Assembly (NCBI GenBank): GCA_033297075.1
Contig: MU858092.1
Coordinates: 124,001 to 188,000, forward strand
Length of the DNA: 64,000 nt
Source: Rhypophila decipiens
Lineage: Eukaryota > Ascomycota > Sordariomycetes > Sordariales > Naviculisporaceae
Direction of reading: 5' to 3'
Shown: piece by piece, positions 46,401-59,153 of the stretch
Numbering within the stretch: the stretch's first letter is position 1
Layout of the letters: every line of letters starts with the position of its first letter
The notes under the pieces: model-generated
The model's database searches: none
The model's input: the letters and a program-made list of their open reading frames with translations, nothing else
What the model was told of the DNA's origin: nothing
Position numbers and translations under genes: made by a program

Positions 46401-47968
46401 GCCTGGTGAGACGGCTGCTCAACGTATGGAGCGCGAGCGAGCTGAACGAGCTGCGAAACTGCGCCAGGCGGAAGAGGAGGATGCTAGACGCGAATCCGAA
46501 CGACAGGCACGGCTCGCTGAGGAACAGGGCCCGCCAGCCCCTGTTCAGTCTCCTAGAGGGGAAGCTAGGAAGCCCCCTCCGCCCCCGAGCAGAAAAGCGG
46601 CCAAGACCGATGACAGAAGAGCCGAGGAAGAACTTGCTGCCAAGAAGGCAGAGGAGGACCGCCTGGAGAAGGAGCGGTTGGAACGCGAGCGTCAGAAGCA
46701 AGAGCGCGCCGCTCAAGAGCTAGAGTAAGGCCGATTCTGACAAATTTTGAAAGACGAAATGACTAACTCTCTTGCTTAGGGATGGCGCAAAGGCACAAGA
46801 AGAAGAGCTTGCCCGGGAGCGTGAAGCAGCCGATGCGCGACTGAGGGCATTGGAAGAGCAGGTGCGCCAAGGCAAGCTGAAGAAGGAGGAAGAGAAGCGC
46901 AAGAAGAAGGCGGCACTTGCTGAGGCAAAGGACAAAGAGGCCAAGCTTGCAGCGCGACGGGCTGAGATTGAGGCTGCCCGAAAGCGCGAAGAGGAGCTCC
47001 GAAGACAGCTCGAGGCAATCGATGATGATAGTTCGTCGGACGATGACGAGGGACCTCAGCAGATCACACCGCAAGCATCGACGCCTACCTTGGGTGGAAG
47101 CCAGGTCGGGGGCAGTCAGGAGCTAGAGCGCAAGGCTACTCCCCCGCCGCCAGCCCCAGTGGCGCCGGTCGTGTCACCTCCGCAGGTCGTCACTTCCAGC
47201 CCCGCTGCTGAGTCGGAGAGCCGTAACCCCTATTTCAGGATGATGTCTCAAACTTCTGAACCGACCCCAGCTCCAGCCGCCGCACCTCCTCCGGCTCCCG
47301 CAGCTGCACCACCACCGCCTCAGCCCGAAGTCTCGACCAACCCATTCTATCGCATGACGCAGGCAGTTGCAGCGGCTCTACCAAACCCGCTCGCTATCTC
47401 CAGGAAGAGGCCCGAGGATGACGGATGGGGCAGTGACAAGGACGAGGATGAGGAAGACTCGGATGACGATAGGCCCGGTGGTAAGAGCGCCGCCCATCTC
47501 GCCTCGATCCTGTTCGGAACCATGGCCCCACCAAGGCCAATCTCTGCCTCTGGCGACAAATCTGCGTCGTCCCCGGTGCCTACCTCTCCCGATGCTTTCA
47601 GCTCGCCTATTTCTTCGACCCCTGCACCGCCGCCACCACCTCCCCCGATGCCCGGGACCACCCCCAGTGCTCCTCCTCCCCCTCCTCCGATGCCTGGTAC
47701 CGGTGCGCCCGGAGCTCCACCGCCGCCGCCGCCGCCCCCGATGCCTCCATCTGCTGCACCAGGCGTCCCTCCCCCGCCTCCTCCTCCCATCCCAGGAATG
47801 GCTCCCCCGCCCCCACCACCTCCTCCCCCGGCAATGGGAGACATGCCGGCACCTGCGGCTGGTCGGCCTTCGGCACTGCTCGGCGAGATCCAGATGGGCA
47901 GGGCTCTGAAGAAGACTGTCACCAAGGACAAGAGCCAGGCAGCCGTTGCGGGTAGAGTTTTGGACTAA
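43440..47968 (+). CDS. PAN1: Pan1-type endocytic scaffold (EH domains, WH2)
   Basis: Pan1 organises the endocytic coat and activates the Arp2/3 complex at cortical actin patches. Exons are 43440-44122, 44181-46724 and 46780-47968 (1471 residues), joined at canonical introns with CTAAT and CTAAC branches. The order is a Gln/Pro/Gly-rich N-terminus, EH1 (about 180-281), a linker with TG repeats, EH2 (about 447-538, with the EF-hand-like loop [13 protein letters not shown]), coiled coils (about 632-752 and a long charged one near 1046-1175), a poly-proline region (about 1356-1430) and a C-terminal WH2 actin-binding motif ([16 protein letters not shown]). Eight [L/V]xxQxTG motifs (first residues 42, 61, 80, 140, 323, 344, 354 and 392) match the target consensus of Ark1/Prk1 kinases, which switch Pan1 off in yeast. 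Domain order and length fit filamentous-fungal Pan1. Confidence 0.95.
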
Positions 47969-50900
47969 TTTGAGAGTTTATGCGGCTGTATGTGCCATGC
48001 ATGCATGCGGTATGGGATGGTGTGGTTTGGGGTCGCGGCCACCCGGGTCGTCTCTTTAGCCCGTCTTGGGGCGGCCAGTTGCATGCGTACGTACCATGCT
48101 TGATGGGACTTTTGTTTACTTGGATGACCGGTTGGAGGGGTGTGGTGAAGTGATGGGGACATTTTAGGGTCAAGTCAGGTCAGGGAGAGTGTGTAGGGGG
48201 ATTATCACGTATGTAATTAGGTCTGTAGGTGGCTCGGTATCTAGGTGGGAGCGGCATGGTTAGGTGGCGGGTAGTTAGTCTTTGGTGTGGAATTCTACTT
48301 TTCATATTCAGCGTACATGATTTGTCACGTCTATCGTTGTTGCTCGTCGGGGGATTGATTGATGGATCTTGATGGATCAATCGCGTAGTCAACGGTGATC
48401 ACCCATCTGGGGATGGCATTCAACTGTTGGGCATCTTTATGAGGCATGTACTGTACGCGTGTCGTGGCTAGCTTATGGAAGTGTCGATCACGGTGATAAT
48501 GTTAGTGGAGAGATGGTATCTTGTGGTCAAGGTAATTTACGTATCATGGAAAGGCACGTGGAACTATATTACAGCGTGGAGATAGATAGGTCTCTGTCCG
48601 TACTTTCTATATACCTTGAATCCTGACATACTTGCTTTTGCATAGTACTCGGAACTCTTGTTCAATCTTGTTCTTGCACTTGCACCAGTACTTTCTCTTG
48701 CCTCATGAATCTGTTGGCGCAGTGTTGACTGTCTGAGGTGGTGATGAAGATGATGAGTTGTTTCTCAGTACGTATCGAGTTTGGGACCTTGGTATCAACG
48801 GCAGTAAGACGACGACTGACCGAATGGATGTGGTGTGTCCAGTCAAAAACAAAAGACAAGACTGTCAAAGTGGCAGGTAGATGAGGGGAGGCCCCTTGTG
48901 TCCCAAGCGGTTGGGTTAGTAGTATGTATGTACACGCTGCCGTGGTATGACTGGCACAGTCAAGTCAAGTTGCCCGTTCTGCTCTCCCGGCCCGTTTTCC
49001 TATCCCCGAGACCTCAGGACTTTTTTCCATCAGGTCGTACTGGAACCGGAAGCGCGTCATGCGATACCATCCGTAGTGTATAATGGGTTTGATATACCCA
49101 GTCACTACCAGTTAAGAGGGCCACTCACTGTGTTTCCTACTTTGCCGTAGTCTCAACTTCTCACGAGACTTTTTGACTACCCACTCACTATTCAGCTCTG
49201 CCGGGATAATTAGTACCTCAGGTTTGGTAAAGAGGTGCCGGGCAAGTCGGGATACTACACTGTATTTTACCGGGAGAGCTATAACCAGACCAGTGACTTT
49301 TACTACAACTATATCATTCCCTGGTATGAGATCAATGATAATCTTCATCAGGCATCAGGTTCGTATGGATACACGTGTAAGTGGCTAGTCGACTAGCGTT
49401 CTTTCCAACAGGTCTAGTTGAGGTTAGTGGGGGCCGTTTAATATGTTAATTCATGCGTTCACGTTGGCTCACGTTGGCTGTTAAGTTTGCTTGTTAAGTG
49501 TATACTAGTGTACCAACAAAGGCCGCCGTGTAGTTAGCTCGTCGCTGATCGATCGACTCATATCGGCCGCCGGGTCCAAAGAGCCAGCGACGGATATTCT
49601 GATCATCGTTTTCTCCCGAGGTAGATACCTACCTACCCGGTTGGGAAAAGTAGTCGTGATATAAATCGGGATGTGCACGATATAGCTTGGTAGCTAGGCC
49701 CCACAATGGACCTCGCGTATGACTGATGTCCGTTTTGTTTGACCGAGGGCATGGTTGAGTGCTCGCTCGTCAATTGACGAGAGCTTTGGCAGGCTTTCTC
49801 ATGTCCATATGTGCGGTGAATATACCGTGTGGAAAATGTCAAGCTTCGGTGTGCTTCATGCCCGGGTGAGGCTGGGTTGGGTCGGCTGTTGGGCCTGGAA
49901 GGGTTTGAGGAAACTATCCGTCTGGATGATTCGACGTTTTCTGGAGTTTGCCTGATTGTCAAGAATTGATGGCGCTTACGATAAGAAGTAATGGTCGTTA
50001 TCAAAAGGACCTAGAAGGACAAAAAAGAGTTCTGAAACGAGTTTGTGCAACGGTGGAAGCCATATCTTGCGGATCATCCATGTACGGCGGATGTACCGAT
50101 GTTCAAACCTTGCGGGGAAGACGGCTTTTTCGAGGTGGATAGATCACGATTGGTACCTTTGAGGCTTGTGTCGCCCAATGGTGGTATCGTTTCTTCTGTT
50201 TCTCCGCTCGGATATGGTACCGCCTATGCAGGTCTCAACTCTCAAGTCAACGGTTCGGGTCGTCCACTAAATTCCTTTTTTACCCTTCTTTTCACACCTT
50301 GTTTTAATGTCAAGGGAGGAGCAGAAAACGTTACAAACGATGGTGGGATTATGACATAGGTCAAGCCCGTTCCATAGCCCATTTGCAGCCAATTTTTTTA
50401 TCGCTCTTCCAAGGAATAAACGATATAAAATCGAGTGCTATCGCGATGTTAGCAGGGATATAAATCCCGATGGTGGAGCTGGCGAGAAAAGAGTCGGAAC
50501 GCGGAGAACCCAAGGACAGCCGAGCCCAGAGTCCAGAACTGACTGGTGCACAGACGGACTCTTTTTTCCATGCCCAGCTGGGATTTCCACCGGGATTTGG
50601 TCATCTGAGGGGCACCGGTGGATTTAGGTCTCTCCAGGGAGGGTCAAGCCGAAAATCTCTTTGCTAACAGCCCTGTGAACAAGGCGTGCCAGGACCAGCT
50701 TGCGATCTGCCTCAGCGGTTTTCGGCAGAACAACCTGGCAGTTGTAAAACGGCCGGCCCTTGTACGGTTCTTTTTTTGTTGGTTTCCGGTTCGTGTGAGT
50801 CAGCGACTCAACGGGGAAAAGAAGAGGTCCGTGAGAAGAAGGGAGACGGAAAATTCTGGACGACGATGAAGAGAAGGGATGCGGGCACTTGCGTTTGAAA

Positions 50901-53144
50901 TAGATTAGACTTCTCGCCGGTGCACGCCTTCACCGCACCACGAGATATCCGCATACAAGAAGCATGTATCGGATGCACGATGGATACCGGTACTAGCTGG
51001 ACTGACTGCCTTGCATGATGCCACCTTCTGGAGCTGAATATGGATCCATTGCCCGCTTATCCTTAGTTGAGCAAACTGAAGGTGTGAGATGAACATGGAC
51101 CGTGTTGAAAAATGTGCGTTCCAAGCAAGTCGGCAATGACAAAAAAAAGTTATCCGTGAATACTACCGTTTTGCACGATGGCATCTGGCTCAAGTAGCGC
51201 ACATTATGGATGCCACGCTCGTCATCAGTGGACCAGGCCGCCGTTATTGAGCCAATGATGTCACTTGAGAAGACCCGTCCCCAAGAGGAACTGCCCCGAA
51301 GGTCAAGGCCATCTGAGCGGCTGAAGGCAGCTTCCCTTCCTCTCTCTCTCTGCGATGAAGTTGGTTTCTCGATGAAGATGCCATCGACTTCGCCCACCGG
51401 CCTCAAGAATGGGTCATTTTGTGAATCTGGATATCACATTCCAGAGAAAGGCTCTTGGGGGCGGACCTGGGAAGATTCATGCCGCCTTTTAACATGTCTC
51501 ATCGTGTCGGTTCGATGAGGTCGCGAGAGCTGTTGGTGAGGCACGAACACTTTGAAAAGACGCGGGTTTCGGGCGGTCGTGAGCTTGTGGCCGGCCGGGG
51601 CTGCTTCTGATTGGCCAGATGCAAGATAGCGCGTCTTGGACGCGTAAAGACTGCGTAAACAATAAACGCGTTTTAGCCAATCATTTTGCGTTTTGCGACT
51701 TCATCCAGCACGGTCAGCGTCAAGATGAGAAGCTCCTGTCCAATGTCTTCCAGTCGGCTCCCAGAAGTTGATTCTTTGGATGCTGTCGAGCTCTTTGATG
51801 ATCCCCTCAGCGATCGAAAAAAAATTGCTCCGCTATCCTTTCTTCCCCGCGGGAGGGGACTAAAAGGTCGACAGTTGGCGATAAAAAAGATTGGCGAGAA
51901 ATTTAGGCCAAGTTTGTGCGACCGCTTGTGGCTCCATTGAGTCCATTCCGAACTGATATCCCATCCAGCCCGGACCATCAAGGCACCCAGCTAGGATTGT
52001 CAGGGATTAGTGCATTACACAGCCCACTTTTCTTGCAATCAGGAAGCGACTGCCCTCCCTTTCCCCGCTCCAAGGAAGAGATCCCCAGTGCCGTACCGTA
52101 CAACTTTTCCATCTCTCCTCCTCCCGTATGTTGCTCTTCTCTGCACTTTTTGCAACAGCGTTTGGATGACCTGCGACGCACAGGCTCTTCTTGATGGCCT
52201 TGTAAAGAAGACATCTCATTGACGACATCGCCGAGAAGGACATTGGGCAGACATTGCTTCACCTTGTCCGCTAATTCCAACGTCTGTCTGCCTCTGCCGC
52301 AGTTGCAGGCTCTAGCTCCCATTAAAGCAACGCCAGAAAAGCGCCATAGGCAGTGCGGATAAGCCCATAACGATCAACGACCCTGGTCGATTTCAGCTAA
52401 AGTCCCCACACTGGCACACTGGGCTGTCTTGCACTCTTCTTGGAACGGCGTGAGGTGTGCGTTGGCAAGCCGCGAGCCTGTCGACCAACCAATTCTCCAG
52501 GAACTCATCACCCTCGGACCTCCCACCTCGCTTGTCGCCCCGTGTTAACCTGCATCTCTCTGCAACATCTCACACCCTCTAACCTCTTCTCATCTATTCC
52601 GTTATCCGTCCTCTAGTACTCCCTTTGCTCCTATCTTTCCACACGATATCTCTTTTTTATCGTCTCAATTTTACTCCATGATCTGGTATTTCGGCCCTGC
52701 GCTGAGTTCCACAACTGCTTTCACTCTTCCTGACGCCATCGCGCCGCTGCCAGAGGCTAGTCGCTTAGCTGACGGATACTCGTCCATTCACCGCCAATTC
52801 ACGACGCTCGTCGAGTTCAGCACGGCTGTTGCAAGCCACTTCCATCCCTGGCCAGAACCCCCACCCTTAATTAACCGGTTACTTCTCGCCCAGGTAAGCT
52901 GTGCGCCTTGAGCCTTGACGTTGGGCTGCCATCTCTCACTTCACTTCATTACTTCTCCTTCACAATACATCATCCATCGCACGAGGCCCCCTTCCCGCCT
53001 TGAGGCCACACCACGGGAGCGTCGTCGCTCTCCCCTTCGCCAGCGTTATATCGCCCAGTCCTCTCCCAGACTGCTAACTCGAGCAGAGCCAAATATCTGT
53101 GCAACTCGCTCGCGTCCCACAAGGAGCCCCATAGCCAGGCCGAT
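47969..53144. other. long intergenic region PAN1 / forkhead gene
   Basis: About 5.2 kb without a supportable gene. It contains short direct repeats such as CACGTTGGCT twice at about 49459-49478 and GATTGATTGATGG near 48353. The final ~700 bp (from about 52440) are C/T-rich and probably hold the forkhead promoter and leader, including a likely spliced 5' UTR intron. Open frames such as 50993-51406 (minus) and 51686-51940 (plus) have no recognisable domain. Confidence 0.5.
52894..53086 (+). other. probable 5' UTR intron of the forkhead gene
   Basis: A GTAAGC donor at 52894 follows CAG, and 193 nt later GCTAAC-TCGAGCAG gives a perfect branch point and acceptor ending at 53086. Neither flanking segment is in frame with the forkhead ATG at 53145. 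An upstream ORF starting at 52678 would read across the splice for 87 codons and stop before the main ATG. The signals are strong; use of the intron is inferred. Confidence 0.55.
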
Positions 53145-55493
53145 ATGGCCAAACCAGCGCGTTTCGGAGCCTCCGAGCCGCTCCAAATCTATCAAGATGA
53201 TTTCTTCGATCAGCAAACCCCAGTCATCAGCCATGCTCCCATGCCCCTCGCGGCAAAACCACCTCGCCGACCACTGCAGCCGTCCAACAGGAATGTCGTC
53301 TTGAACCCACCAAATGCCTCATCTGTTCAGAAGTCGCCCTTCAAGTCGAATCAGAGGATAGCAGAAGCACAGCTCAACCAGATGAAGGCGGCGGCGCAGC
53401 AGGGAAATTCCCTCAACATGGTGCCCATGATGCCTCCTCACAGCATGCAGCAATCAACCGACTGTCTCGAGAAGAAGCAACCTCTCATGGCGAGATTCAA
53501 GACTGTCGCACAGAAGCCACCTCAGCAGCAGCAAAACCAACAGCAGCAGCAGCAGCAGCAGCAGGTTCAACCTCATCCGGACTTTGGACTTCAATTCAAT
53601 ATGGGCAAGGAAAACTCTCACGTCCCAATCTACCCGGCTGGGCCTCAGTTCAACTTGCCTCTTGAGACGTATTATGCGAAGCCGTCTGGCAAGCGTGTCC
53701 TCCTTGAAGCGGCGCCGATCAAGGAGCTTCGACCTGCGAAGAAGCCAAAGCTTGAGGAACAAAATCCGACGCCAGATTCGTTCCCGCCCATCTTCGACGA
53801 CGGAACTAAACCAAACCATAGCTACGCCACCCTCATCGGGATGGCCATTCTTCGATCCCCAGAAAAGCGACTGACTCTAGCTCAGATTTACAAGTGGATC
53901 TCGGATACCTTTTCTTTCTATAACCCCAATGATGCCGGCTGGCAGAATAGCATTCGACACAACCTGAGTCTGAATAAGAACTTTATCAAGAAGGAGCGAC
54001 CCAAGGATGACCCGGGTAAGGGAAACTATTGGGCCATCGAACCAGGAACCGAACACCTGTTCATGAAGGAGAAGCCGTCAAGGAAAGTCGTACCGACACT
54101 TGAGAACATTCCCGTCATGTCGACTCGTCTTGAACCGTCTCAGCCACACATGTACGAGTCGATGCTGCCGCCTCAACCGCCCATGAGCCAAGCCTCCCTA
54201 CCTGCTATTCCGCAGTCGCTTCAGTCTGCTCCTTCGACATTGCCTGATATTTCGTCCGATGCTACGATACCGATGTCTGAGCTGGGAACGCTGGATGAGT
54301 TGACTGAACGAGGCCCCGAGCCCGAAGCACATAACGAGGCAGACCTCTACTCGCCCTTGCCCGCCGCCATGCATTCGTCACCACCGATCCCGAGGCATAT
54401 CGAGAACCGACATAGTGGCACTCCACCGCAGCTTCGTTTGCAACAGACTCACGGATCTTCAGCTTCCAAATCCCACTCTCGAAAGCGACGATTCAACTCA
54501 ATGGATGACAGTGGCTACATCTCCTCGCTGGAGTCTTCAGCCATGCGTCCGAATCAGCATGTCAAGCTGCTCACCTCGGAGGCAGATCGCCCCCGACTCA
54601 AGCGGGGTCGGGCTGAGGAAGAGATTGCCCGTCTGCGTGCCTCTTCGTACGACAGTCCCTCCAAGGGCCGGTCATTTGGCTACCCTCCCGTGTCCTCATC
54701 GCCTCTACGTCACACAGCCAACAACGGGGCAGGTCAGATGTTGCCGCCTTTGACTCCTGCGATGAAGTTGAAGGCTCCTCCCAAGCCCCCGCCGTCTGTC
54801 TCTCCGAGCACGAATCTACGACTACACCGAGAGAGCGTTCAGTCAATGGTGGATTCTCCGTACCGGCGAGTTGGTGCACTCCTTCCAGAAAATGATCCCG
54901 TCTTGCAGCTCACACCCGGGTTCAATGTCGACGACTTCATGTTTGGGTTGGAACACAAGCCCGAGGACGACAATCTTGGTTTCGACATCTTTCAAGACAG
55001 CCCATTTGGGGTGCTTGGCGCACCTTCCTTCTCGCTCTCGCCCGTGGTTGGACTGAATGGATCGCCCATCAAACGCTCCACCAAGAGGTCAAAACTTGAC
55101 CGGTCTCTTTCAACCAGTGCACTGAACGATACCCCGAAATCGGTATCGACAAACGGTATCAGCAATGCCTCCTTTCTCAAAATCCCCGGTCAGCCGTCCA
55201 CCAACTTTTTCCTCGACACACCAAGCAAGGTCTTTGACGGTTTGCCATCTTCTCCCAGCAAGCTTTTCCTCCAATCACCAAGCAAGATGCTTCCGGGGAA
55301 CGAAGAGAACATGGCCCCGTGGCTTAATGTAGAAGGCCTGGACACGCCGGACTTCCTCGAGGATAGCGATTTCGGTATCGACATGCTTGCTGGGTTTGAG
55401 AAGATCGGATCGAGCAACCCCCAGCCATCCAGGCCAACCAACAAAGGACCTTCCAAGCCGAGCTTTGGTCGCTGCTATAGCACCGCGTTCTAA
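53145..55493 (+). CDS. forkhead transcription factor, HCM1/Sep1-like
   Basis: A single exon encodes 782 residues. A Gln-rich tract lies at about 126-141. The forkhead DNA-binding domain (about 223-312) starts with [20 protein letters not shown] and has the recognition helix [18 protein letters not shown] and the wing [11 protein letters not shown]. There is no FHA domain, so it is not a Fkh1/Fkh2 type; the best fit is the Hcm1/Sep1 class that drives late G1/S gene expression in yeast. The C-terminal half is Ser/Pro-rich with three full CDK consensus sites close together, T692-P-S-K, S703-P-S-K and S711-P-S-K, followed by an acidic, hydrophobic segment ([17 protein letters not shown]) that resembles an activation domain. 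The ATG is the first in frame after a C/T-rich leader. Forkhead identity is certain; orthology to HCM1 is likely but not proven. Confidence 0.92.
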   Translation: MAKPARFGASEPLQIYQDDFFDQQTPVISHAPMPLAAKPPRRPLQPSNRNVVLNPPNASSVQKSPFKSNQRIAEAQLNQMKAAAQQGNSLNMVPMMPPHSMQQSTDCLEKKQPLMARFKTVAQKPPQQQQNQQQQQQQQQVQPHPDFGLQFNMGKENSHVPIYPAGPQFNLPLETYYAKPSGKRVLLEAAPIKELRPAKKPKLEEQNPTPDSFPPIFDDGTKPNHSYATLIGMAILRSPEKRLTLAQIYKWISDTFSFYNPNDAGWQNSIRHNLSLNKNFIKKERPKDDPGKGNYWAIEPGTEHLFMKEKPSRKVVPTLENIPVMSTRLEPSQPHMYESMLPPQPPMSQASLPAIPQSLQSAPSTLPDISSDATIPMSELGTLDELTERGPEPEAHNEADLYSPLPAAMHSSPPIPRHIENRHSGTPPQLRLQQTHGSSASKSHSRKRRFNSMDDSGYISSLESSAMRPNQHVKLLTSEADRPRLKRGRAEEEIARLRASSYDSPSKGRSFGYPPVSSSPLRHTANNGAGQMLPPLTPAMKLKAPPKPPPSVSPSTNLRLHRESVQSMVDSPYRRVGALLPENDPVLQLTPGFNVDDFMFGLEHKPEDDNLGFDIFQDSPFGVLGAPSFSLSPVVGLNGSPIKRSTKRSKLDRSLSTSALNDTPKSVSTNGISNASFLKIPGQPSTNFFLDTPSKVFDGLPSSPSKLFLQSPSKMLPGNEENMAPWLNVEGLDTPDFLEDSDFGIDMLAGFEKIGSSNPQPSRPTNKGPSKPSFGRCYSTAF

Positions 55494-58381
55494 CTCATAT
55501 TCCCGCCCTCGTCTTGGGCTAAATCCGACGCTGGCTTAACCTAACGACTGTTATGACTAATGAACGAACCAACATTGATACCGAGCATATATTGCATCTT
55601 GCCTCCATTCACCCATCTGCTTCTTCTTCGGCACACCACTTGATGGCGAGCCTCATTTTCTCTCCATTTGCCCTGGTCATTCTTCAGGGGCACTACACTA
55701 CTATACGAACATCGCCACATAAAAGGACTGGGTCATTGACGACTTGGTCCAGCCACACGGCTTCTCATCTACCTCCGACGAATCATTGTCCAAATATCGA
55801 CCCATGAGTCGGTGTTGGGCGAGGGTATTCCTTTTTTGCTTTTTATTTTCCTCCTTCGCTCGTTTCGAGGGTAGGCTGCCATGCAACGTATATTTGTTAT
55901 GATACATAATGAACACTGGGGCGGGACACGGATGGACAACATAGGTCGGGCAAAGCAGGAAGCAGACTATAGCATAACCGGGGAGTCATTTGCGTTTGCG
56001 TATTTCTTTTTCAGCCGGGTTGGGAATCTTGCTTGTTCAGCTCTGTGCGTTTCGCACCCGCGGGGTGGTTTGTTTTGGCTGGCACACCTGGGATTGATTG
56101 ATTACATGTATGAGCGATTTGGGTTTTGCACATGATGACAGCTGGGTATAAATGCACTTGGCGGCGATGGGCTGGGGATACAAATGCCATCGCTTGTTCT
56201 TTCAGGGAAACCGGCGCGCGTTTGCATTTTTCGCTTGTTGCTGGGATAAAGCAAAAGCATGGATGAAATGGGATGGATGGGTTGCAACTTTTTTTTTGGC
56301 CGGAGCGAGTCATTTGACTGAGTTTGATTTTAATTTCTCCTCCTTCTAATTCCTACGTTTTCACTTCTTATACGTTTGCCTTGATCTTCTCCTTTTGTCG
56401 GTCACTACCGGTGTGCACTTGTCGTTTTTGGCTGTGAGGATATTGTCTATCAAAATTCAACGCGTGCTTTTGATCGTTTATATTCATGTCGTATATGAAT
56501 GTATGATGTACTGCCATGCCTATGATATGATGGGTTGTAATATGTCTGGCTATGCTGCGCATTTGAGCATCTTGATGATGTTGACGAACATGTATGGGCT
56601 TACCAATCGATGGTGAGATGATTTGGCATGTCCGTTCTATAAAACTAATAGCTGTGAGGATATTCATCAACACCCAAGTGAAAGGGTCATGTTATCTAGT
56701 TAGGCATGGGAAGCAAAACTCTGGGCACTCCGATGATTGATGCCTCTCCTGCTAGTGTTCATCTGTCTACAATGTACCTGACCTATGTAGATAAAATAGC
56801 TGGGAATATATACCAACTGTACATCTTCCTATTCGTTGTCTCTTACCCTCGGGCCTACCATTAGCTTAATTCCATGATCTTCAAGAATAAAGGCGGTAGG
56901 TAGGTAGAATGGCCAGATTATACTAGTAAGTAGTGGCTTCAAATTTAGAGTGAAGAGAAAGGGTATTTATTTCTCTTTTGGGGTTTGTTTTTATCTTTTC
57001 CTTTCTCGCCAGCGGCCTTCTTCCTACTACTTCTCTGTGTTCTTTGTACAGCCCCCGCCCCCTTATCCTCAGAATCCTTTGCCTTTTCCTAAAAGGATAA
57101 ACAGACAAGATGTCCTTAAGAATGGGGCTGTAAGTTCTTTAAAGGTCTTACGAGTTCCAAGCTCCTTAGCGATCTATGGATCATCCTTTATCCCAGATTA
57201 TTGCTGGTTGATAGTATAATATTTCTACTTTTCTCCTTGTTCTTCTTCGAGCGAGTTTTGTACAGCTGCTGTTAGCTGACCCAGGGAAAAAAAAGCTATA
57301 GGGTCTGAAATTGGTCTACCGAACCTATATTGCTTCAGTCCCTTGGGTTTGTTATGTGCTTTTGCTGGCTTACAGCCATCCACAATGCTAAATCCGCAGT
57401 CAGACACGGTGCCATAGCCTGTTGGTCTACGGGTTATCCTCAGAGGCTTCCTCGAAATACCTACTGTATGGTAATGCTCTTATACAGGCACCATCTACAT
57501 GTTTTCGTTTGTTCCGTCCGTCTATTTCTTCCTGCGGTTCTATTTGATCTCTTACAACCCTCAACTGCTCAGAGGCAAAACTATCGCCTCAAAAAGAACC
57601 ACCAGACATAAGGGTAGAGAATCACTCATGCTCTTCAAGCTCAAGGCCGAGTGTTGTAATATCAGCTTCTCCAACCGGGGTTACAGCAGTCATGTTTACA
57701 TCAGTCCAAAGGTACCTTGATGTTGAGACTGAAACTCAGAAGTGAATAGCCCGGTTACTCCGGGGGAAGCTCATGATAAAATTAATTATTCAACAAGTAC
57801 TTGGTACTATGTAAGTAATTCCCATGATACGAGTCCCTGTTGAACCTCTTACCATGAAAGGAAGCAAAAGCCCAAAAATTATCCCAAGCGCTGATCCCCA
57901 AGAATCCCAAACCAGAACCCTCAGAATTGAGAGGAAAAAGGAAAACAAGTGTAAGTGTCTAACCCATAACTCTGATACGCCGTTCCATCCCTTTCGCCTT
58001 GGCTTTCATCCGCCATGTAAGGCGGACCGTATTTTCGCAACAGAACGCCGGATGACCTCCTAGGATGAGGTGGTGATCAAACAAGACGAAAGATAAAATT
58101 AAAAAGGAAAAGAACGAGAATAAAAAATCCTCTCCGCTGGAGTATTCAATAAACCAAAACCTCTCAAGCTATGAACCAACAGATATTGCGCTGTGTAGGG
58201 CATGAGCCAGACGTAGAGTGATTCTTGCCCACATATAGTGATATTCCAAGATGGACACAAAGAGCAGTATCTGGACCTGTTTCGCGAGTCCCAGACATGA
58301 GTCTGGAGTTCTCTTGCACATGCTCTACTCTTCTTCTGCTAGTCTCCTGAACAGGTCGTCAAGTGACTTGTCGAATTTCTC
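55494..58381. other. convergent intergenic region forkhead gene / ATG101
   Basis: Nearly 2.9 kb with no supportable gene. It should contain the 3' UTRs of both genes. There is a GGTAGGTAGGTAG microsatellite at about 56895-56907. The stretch 56340-58100 is richer in A and T than the flanking genes, but open frames in it are short and have no recognisable domain. Confidence 0.5.
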
Positions 58382-59153
58382 CTAGTAAATTCCAATTCTG
58401 GTGGCCCACCCGGACTCGATTTGCTTCTGGCTCGGGGGGTTGATGTTGATCTGGTATGGAAAGGGGTTACTCTCGGCGGTCGTAATCGGCGGAATATGGT
58501 CTTTGTTGGTGTTGGCCAGGGTGAGGGTTTTCATGACTGTTTTCCTGAGCGTTGACTCGGTTGCCTGACGTACTTTGACTCGTTCTTTATGTTCAAGGTG
58601 AGTGTTAGAGCTGCCTAGGCCTGCCTTGCCCGTTACTGATGGCCAACTTACCGCTCTCTGTCCTCGGCTCCGCCACAGTCACCTTGACGTTCCAGCTCTC
58701 CCAGCAGACCTCGTCGTCGCCCCGCATGTTATACCAGGCCTTTCGCCGCCTCTTCTCGAAGAACTGGACGGTGATTTGGCCGCGGCCGCTACCGTTATTG
58801 TTGGGAGGCCCGGGGTGAGCATGTGGTTGGTTGCGCTCTGTCTCGAGCTGGCGTGCGAAGGTGGCCACTCGCTGCTCGATCAAGGTATCGATCTCATCTT
58901 GGGGCACATATGGCAGGTCGATGCCGAGGATGTCGCGAGATTGGGGGACTACGGAAGGGAAGTATCGGAGGAAGAAGATTGTCTGGAGGATTCCTGGAAA
59001 TGGGTTAGACTTTGAGGTTTCTTCGCTTGTTTCGTCGTGATAGTATTGAACTGAGACTGAGGAAGAGAGATTCTTACCTCGGAGAACATCCCTGACAGTG
59101 TTAGGATCAGCGAACGCCTCGAGTGTGAACTCGGGACAGCTGCGCTCATCCAT
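58382..59153 (-). CDS. ATG101: autophagy-related protein Atg101 (HORMA fold)
   Basis: Atg101 is a HORMA protein that pairs with Atg13 in the Atg1/ULK kinase complex that starts autophagy. Exons are 59153-59078, 58993-58652 and 58584-58382, giving 206 residues, close to the family length (about 218 in human). The first exon reads MDERSCPEFTLEAFADPNTV; splicing joins it in frame to GILQTIFFLRYFP. The third exon, from NTNKDHIPPITT to the terminal ESGWATRIGIY, is needed to complete the fold. Its intron (58651-58585) has a GTAAGT donor and CTAAC branch but an unusual AAAG acceptor; a 31-nt alternative ending at 58621 is also open but too short. The position of the human WF finger holds W112-Y113. 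A Pro/Asn/Gly loop (about 81-95) is inserted before it. It is divergent from PEX3. Confidence 0.93.

Noticed and set aside
47347..47931. Gly-rich minus-strand frame opposite PAN1
   Set aside because: It is the antisense shadow of the PAN1 poly-proline region.
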